Source: Micromonospora eburnea
Lineage (GTDB): Bacteria; Actinomycetota; Actinomycetes; Mycobacteriales; Micromonosporaceae
Assembly: GCF_900090225.1 (NCBI RefSeq)
Contig: NZ_FMHY01000002.1
Span: 3,534,001 to 3,598,000 of the forward strand
Length of the DNA: 64,000 bases
Direction: 5' to 3'
The notes under the pieces are model-generated. The model ran no database searches. It had not been told where the DNA came from and saw only the letters and a list, made by a program, of their open reading frames with translations. Made by a program: the position numbers and the translations under genes. Shown one piece after another: positions 60,825 through 64,000 of this stretch; within the stretch, counting starts at the first letter, position 1, and each line of letters begins with the position of its first letter.

Positions 60825-61189
60825 GACAAAGCTCCATTCGGGGGTTGGCGCACACCCGCCGACAAAAGGGGAGACGGCAAATTCTGTGTGCGCAAGCACC
60901 GTCAGGCGCTCAAAAGAGAAGGGGGAAAGTCATCGACCGGAACGCTCACGGGGCGAGGGGATCGCCTCTTCGCGGCGCCGGGACCATGTACAACGACCGA
61001 CCACCCGGCGTCATTCCCGGGATCGGCCCACCCGCCGACGCGGGCGGCCCGGGGCCTGGGGGCTCCTTGGTCGTGCAGCCATGTACAACGACCCCCGCCC
61101 GTCGGCCATTCCGCCCGCAGGATGCCGCCCCTCACCCCCGAACCGGACATCCAGCGCAAAACGTGGCGCCGGTTGATCGCGGAACTCCG

Positions 61190-61265
61190 TGATCCACTCC
61201 ATGTGCCGCAAACGGTGGTCACCGGCCCCGCCGAGACCACCACATGCCGCACACGGAGTCGATCA
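61190..61265. repeat. 76-base palindromic element
   Basis: Same sequence family as 51220, with the right end AGTCGATCA restored to match the left TGATC. About 365 bases upstream of lysozyme-like copy 2, as at copy 1. Confidence 0.85.
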
Positions 61266-61383
61266 AGACCCGGCCGAAGCCGGGCGGCCGACCGGACCCC
61301 CTCACTCCACCCAAGCCGGCAGTCAACGCCGCCGAAGCGGGCATCCCCCGCAAACCGCGCCCCCAGGCGGTCGCGAGCTCGGG

Positions 61384-61459
61384 TGATCCACTCCATATCG
61401 CGTAAATGGTGGCCACCGGCCCTGCCGAGACCACCACATACCGCACACGGAGCCGACCA
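61384..61459. repeat. 76-base palindromic element, diverged
   Basis: TGATCCACTCCATATCGCGTAAATGGTGGC on the left, GACCACCACATACCGCACACGGAGCCGACCA on the right. The left arm has more changes than the other young copies. Confidence 0.8.
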
Positions 61460-61519
61460 AGGCCCGTCGAGGCGCGGGCGGGCAGGCACGAAAGAGCACC
61501 AGCCACACCCAAGACCCGA

Positions 61520-61595
61520 TGATCCACTCCGTGTGCCGCAAACGGTGGTCACCGGCCCCGCCGAGACCACCACATACCGCACACGGAGTCGATCA
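61520..61595. repeat. 76-base palindromic element
   Basis: TGATCCACTCCGTGTGCCGC to CACGGAGTCGATCA, the best symmetrical copy. It lies 23 bases from the terminator of lysozyme-like copy 3. Between 60825 and 61617 there are leader, three elements and no gene. Confidence 0.85.
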
Positions 61596-61617
61596 ATGGC
61601 TGGTCAAAGGGGGAGAC

Positions 61618-61655
61618 GGAACCGGCCGGCCCCTGGACAGGGGCCGGCCGGTTCC
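61618..61655 (-). terminator. Perfect 18-base terminator hairpin, copy 3 gene
   Basis: GGAACCGGCCGGCCCCTG and CAGGGGCCGGCCGGTTCC flank GA, 15 bases past the stop codon of the third lysozyme-like gene. Confidence 0.8.
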
Positions 61656-61669
61656 GGAAGAAGCAGGAC

Positions 61670-62440
61670 TCACCAGACCTGCTGGACGATGTCCGCCGCC
61701 TGGTCCTCCCACTGCGCGTACGCGTACGGGTAGGCGGACACCTGGACGGTCTGCGCGGCCGTGGTCAGCGGCAGGTCGCGCCAACCGCCGACGTTCTTCA
61801 GCGCGTTGAAGAACGCCTTGGCGGCGTAGTCCGGGTTGGTGATCTGGTCGGGCGTGCCCCAACCGGACGACGGGCGCTGCTGGAACAGGCCCTGCGAGTC
61901 GTGGTCGTTGTACATGCCGAGGTGGCCGAGGTTGTACAGCTTCGACTCCTGCAACGAGGTGGCGACGCCGATCACGGCGCCCCGCTCCCCCACGCCGGTC
62001 TCCTTGGCGGCCTTGACGATGGCCTTGGCGTTGGAGATCTGGGCGTTGTCGAGCGGGATACGCGACTGCGCGCCCTCGACGCCGTACGGCACGAGCTTGT
62101 CGCGGCTGGGCGGGTTGGCCTTGGTGGGAACCTTGTCGGCGCCGGTGGTGAGCTCGGATTCGGCGACCGCCGTCTTGTTGCCGGTGGCCAGGTCGATGGC
62201 GGCGACGGCGCCGGCGTGCGGTCCGGTGGTGACCGGGGCGGCGACGGCGGTCGGGCCGAACGCCAGGCCGCCCAGGACGGCAACGCCCGAGACGGTCAGT
62301 ACGGCCTTACGGTGCGGGGTCTTCGCGATGGCGGGGAGCCACCGGGTGACGAGCTCGGCGGTGCGGTGCGAGGTCTGTTCGATGGCGGGGAGCCATCGAG
62401 TGAAGTGCTGCTTCACGATGGTTGCCCTTTCGATCGTCAT
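61670..62440 (-). CDS. Secreted lysozyme-superfamily protein, diverged third paralogue
   Basis: 256 residues. A basic, unusual N-terminus has a twofold 18-residue repeat (T-R-W-L-P-A-I at about 14 and 32) before the signal core (about 47-68). The mature part has the same domain as copies 1 and 2, with S-L-Q-E-S-K-L (Glu165) and D-H-D-S-Q-G-L-F-Q-Q-R-P-S-S-G-W-G. A longer linker lies before it. GGAG precedes the ATG at 62440. No clear gene lies between it and the DUF3626 gene (62441-62662). Confidence 0.82.
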   Translation of the reverse strand: MTIERATIVKQHFTRWLPAIEQTSHRTAELVTRWLPAIAKTPHRKAVLTVSGVAVLGGLAFGPTAVAAPVTTGPHAGAVAAIDLATGNKTAVAESELTTGADKVPTKANPPSRDKLVPYGVEGAQSRIPLDNAQISNAKAIVKAAKETGVGERGAVIGVATSLQESKLYNLGHLGMYNDHDSQGLFQQRPSSGWGTPDQITNPDYAAKAFFNALKNVGGWRDLPLTTAAQTVQVSAYPYAYAQWEDQAADIVQQVW

Positions 62441-62662
62441 GACGCGCTCCGGGGTGAGCGGGCCTCGGGGGAACTACTGGCCGGTACGGGGTTTGCGCTT
62501 CCGGGGTACTGGGGACACAACCAGCTTGCCGTGTCGGTCATTCCGGATATGCCGGAGAGGCACCGGGCTGCGGCGCAGGTCACCATGGGTGCGGGATGGG
62601 CCGGCAGCGGGCGTACCGGGAGGGCGGAGACGGAGCGCGCGGGTCGAAACGGGAGGCCGGTC

Positions 62663-63766
62663 TCAGCCAGCGGCAGGCGTGCCGAACCGGACGACAACGT
62701 GCCAGAGCTGCTTGAGGTGCTGAAGGGTGACCTCGGCCGGACCTCGGTCGGCCCACCGTTCCGGCTCCCGTACCAGCGACGCGGCCGCGCGGCCGATCAG
62801 TGCGGCATGCACCGGCTCTCCCGGGCGGGCGAACTGCGCGTGCACTCGGGCTGCGAGCGGTGGGATGGCCGGGCCGCGGAACTCGGCGTCGACCCCGTCG
62901 ACCGGCAGCTCGAACCCGCAGTGCCAGTGCAGCGGGAAGCCGTGCCGCCGGGCGATCCCGGCGAGGATCCGCCCGGCCTCCGTACCCCGGAACGACGGGT
63001 CGACCACCAGCGTTTCGACGTCCCGAGCGAGGCTCACCTCGCCGTGGATCTGCGCCTCGATGTAGTCGTCCAACGCCCGCCCGGCCACGGTCGATTCCCG
63101 CTTCCGGTTGCCGAGCAGCGTACGCAGCAGCGTGTCGGTGTCCATGCCGGCGAGGCCGAGGCTCACGCCGGTGCCGGCGGTGGCCCCGAGCAGCGCGGCG
63201 AGTACCGGTTCGAAGACGTCGAGGGTGCCGACGTCCTTCGGCTGGGTGTGGCTGTCGCCGAAACAGAGGGTGGCCCGGTGGAGCGCCTCGGGGCGCAGCC
63301 GCAGGTGGCAGGAGCCGAACCGGGGGCAGGCCCCGTCGACATGGTCGAGCAGGTTCAGGCCACCGTACTTCGGGCGCTCCGCGGGGAGCACGCCCGGCCG
63401 CTGGTACGCCCCGCCGAACAGCGTCCCCTCCCAGCGGTCCCGGTCACCGCCGGGGAACGCGGTCAGCCCGCCGTTGGAGATGCCCGTCTCGAACTGGCTG
63501 CGGTAGACGCCGTCCTGGTCCAGCGCCTCGGCCACCGTACGGCCGTCGCGTAGCAGGCGGTCCGGGTGGAAGTTGAGCGTCAGCCGACCGTACGCGGCGA
63601 CCGCCGCGACCACCTGCTCCGCCTGGTGCGCGGTCCCGGAGCCGGCGAGGTGCCGGGCGATGGCGGCAAGGGCCGCGGGACGGTCCCGCAGCGCCACGCG
63701 GCGGACGTGTCGCAGGGCGGCGGCCTGCGCCGGGGTCAGCCCGGGCGCGGTGACGGGGTCGGGCAC
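62663..63766 (-). CDS. DUF3626 family protein
   Basis: A 367-residue protein with L-N-F-H-P-D-R, Y-R-S-Q-F-E-T-G-I-S-N-G-G-L, G-G-D-R-D-R-W-E, L-F-G-G-A-Y and Y-G-G-L-N, the family signature. S-Q-F-E-T-G-I-S-N-G with the later motifs recalls an ADP-ribosyltransferase-like core, but this is not established. Cytoplasmic, probably monocistronic. The GTG/ATG at 63766 is open; I keep the longer frame. Function unknown. Confidence 0.85.
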   Translation of the reverse strand: MPDPVTAPGLTPAQAAALRHVRRVALRDRPAALAAIARHLAGSGTAHQAEQVVAAVAAYGRLTLNFHPDRLLRDGRTVAEALDQDGVYRSQFETGISNGGLTAFPGGDRDRWEGTLFGGAYQRPGVLPAERPKYGGLNLLDHVDGACPRFGSCHLRLRPEALHRATLCFGDSHTQPKDVGTLDVFEPVLAALLGATAGTGVSLGLAGMDTDTLLRTLLGNRKRESTVAGRALDDYIEAQIHGEVSLARDVETLVVDPSFRGTEAGRILAGIARRHGFPLHWHCGFELPVDGVDAEFRGPAIPPLAARVHAQFARPGEPVHAALIGRAAASLVREPERWADRGPAEVTLQHLKQLWHVVVRFGTPAAG

Positions 63767-63817
63767 CGCGCGAGGGTATCAACGGCCGGGCGGCCGGGCG
63801 CAGCGGATTGCCGGCGG

Positions 63818-64000
63818 TCAGACGTCGGTGCCGAAGCCGTCCGTGGCCGCACGTTCCGCCGGGGTACGCAGCTCCTGGAACACGGTGAGGTGGAGGCCGG
63901 CCGGGGCGTCGAGGCGGGCGTTGAGGGACTGCCACGGGGTGACGGTCGGCGGAGCGACCTCGGTGGCACCCGCCGCGACCAGACGTTCGGTCATCGTGCG
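63818..64000 (-). CDS. VOC-family (glyoxalase/bleomycin-resistance-like) protein, 3' part
   Basis: The last 60 codons of a gene that runs off the window. A-T-E-V-A-P-P-T-V-T-P-W-Q-S-L-N, A-R-L-D-A-P-A-G-L-H-L-T-V-F-Q-E-L match the C-terminal strands of VOC-fold proteins with the metal-ligand Glu at the end. It is next to the DUF3626 gene on the same strand. Class of substrate unknown. Confidence 0.6.
   Translation of the reverse strand, partial: RTMTERLVAAGATEVAPPTVTPWQSLNARLDAPAGLHLTVFQELRTPAERAATDGFGTDV

Larger units (their letters stand above)
60182..61020. repeat. Long direct repeat, copy 2
   Basis: Counterpart of 50196-51037: terminator, coding region and leader are almost identical. 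The small differences include GGAGAC for GGGGAC in the leader and a shortened purine run. Confidence 0.85.

Overview
The window is very GC-rich, with GTG/TTG starts, ATGA/GTGA overlaps and strong C/G third-position bias. Together with the gene set (garA-ftsR-bfn-merR cluster, DUF881/sbp, DUF5999, DivIVA-like protein, ECF41 sigma factor, F-type small actinobacterial families), this points to an actinomycete. Micromonosporaceae, probably Micromonospora, fits best. This is an inference from gene content, since no rRNA gene is present. Most of the window looks like ordinary chromosome. No prophage, IS element or CRISPR array is visible.

Layout. 0-4.2 kb: PrxQ peroxiredoxin, an SDR, and a CPBP protease / histidine kinase / NarL-type regulator operon. 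4.5-8.4 kb: a secreted three-domain glycoside hydrolase, a 780-base regulatory and repeat region, then a XerD-like recombinase whose start codon lies inside a perfect inverted repeat. 8.5-16.8 kb: Nramp-like transporter, FolD, EEP phosphatase, TauE-like permease, nitroreductase/HxlR pair, GNAT, peptide deformylase, MarR and prolyl iminopeptidase. 16.9-23.5 kb: PabB-like enzyme, DUF5999, glycine decarboxylase GcvP behind a glycine riboswitch, sirtuin, NAD-binding protein and a decayed HxlR. 23.7-28.8 kb: DivIVA-like protein with a duplicated start region, a truncated globin with a flavohemoprotein, and an ECF41 sigma factor with its NADH-dehydrogenase-like partner. 29.2-35.4 kb: the conserved block pgsA, DUF881, sbp, DUF881, gcvH, garA, ftsR, bfn, merR. 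35.7-41 kb: methyltransferase, universal stress protein, several small proteins, HhH endonuclease and a CNNM/CBS protein.

41.0-49.8 kb is a selenocysteine island, all on the minus strand: fdhA (with an in-frame UGA and SECIS hairpin), fdhB, fdhC, tRNA-Sec, selA, selB. The selenoprotein, its tRNA, the tRNA-charging enzyme and the dedicated elongation factor are together. Only selD is missing from the window.

50-62.7 kb is the most repetitive part. Two almost identical 193-residue secreted lysozyme-like proteins lie about 10 kb apart with nearly identical leaders and perfect terminator hairpins; a third, diverged paralogue follows. Five copies of a 76-base palindromic element lie beside them, with two older copies elsewhere in the window. 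Between the duplicates are a predicted AbiEii-type toxin/antitoxin pair, an SDR, a Tat-exported 5'-nucleotidase, a frameshifted zinc alcohol dehydrogenase, a geranylgeranyl-reductase-family flavoprotein and a DHA2 efflux pump. The window ends in a DUF3626 gene and the 3' end of a VOC-family gene.
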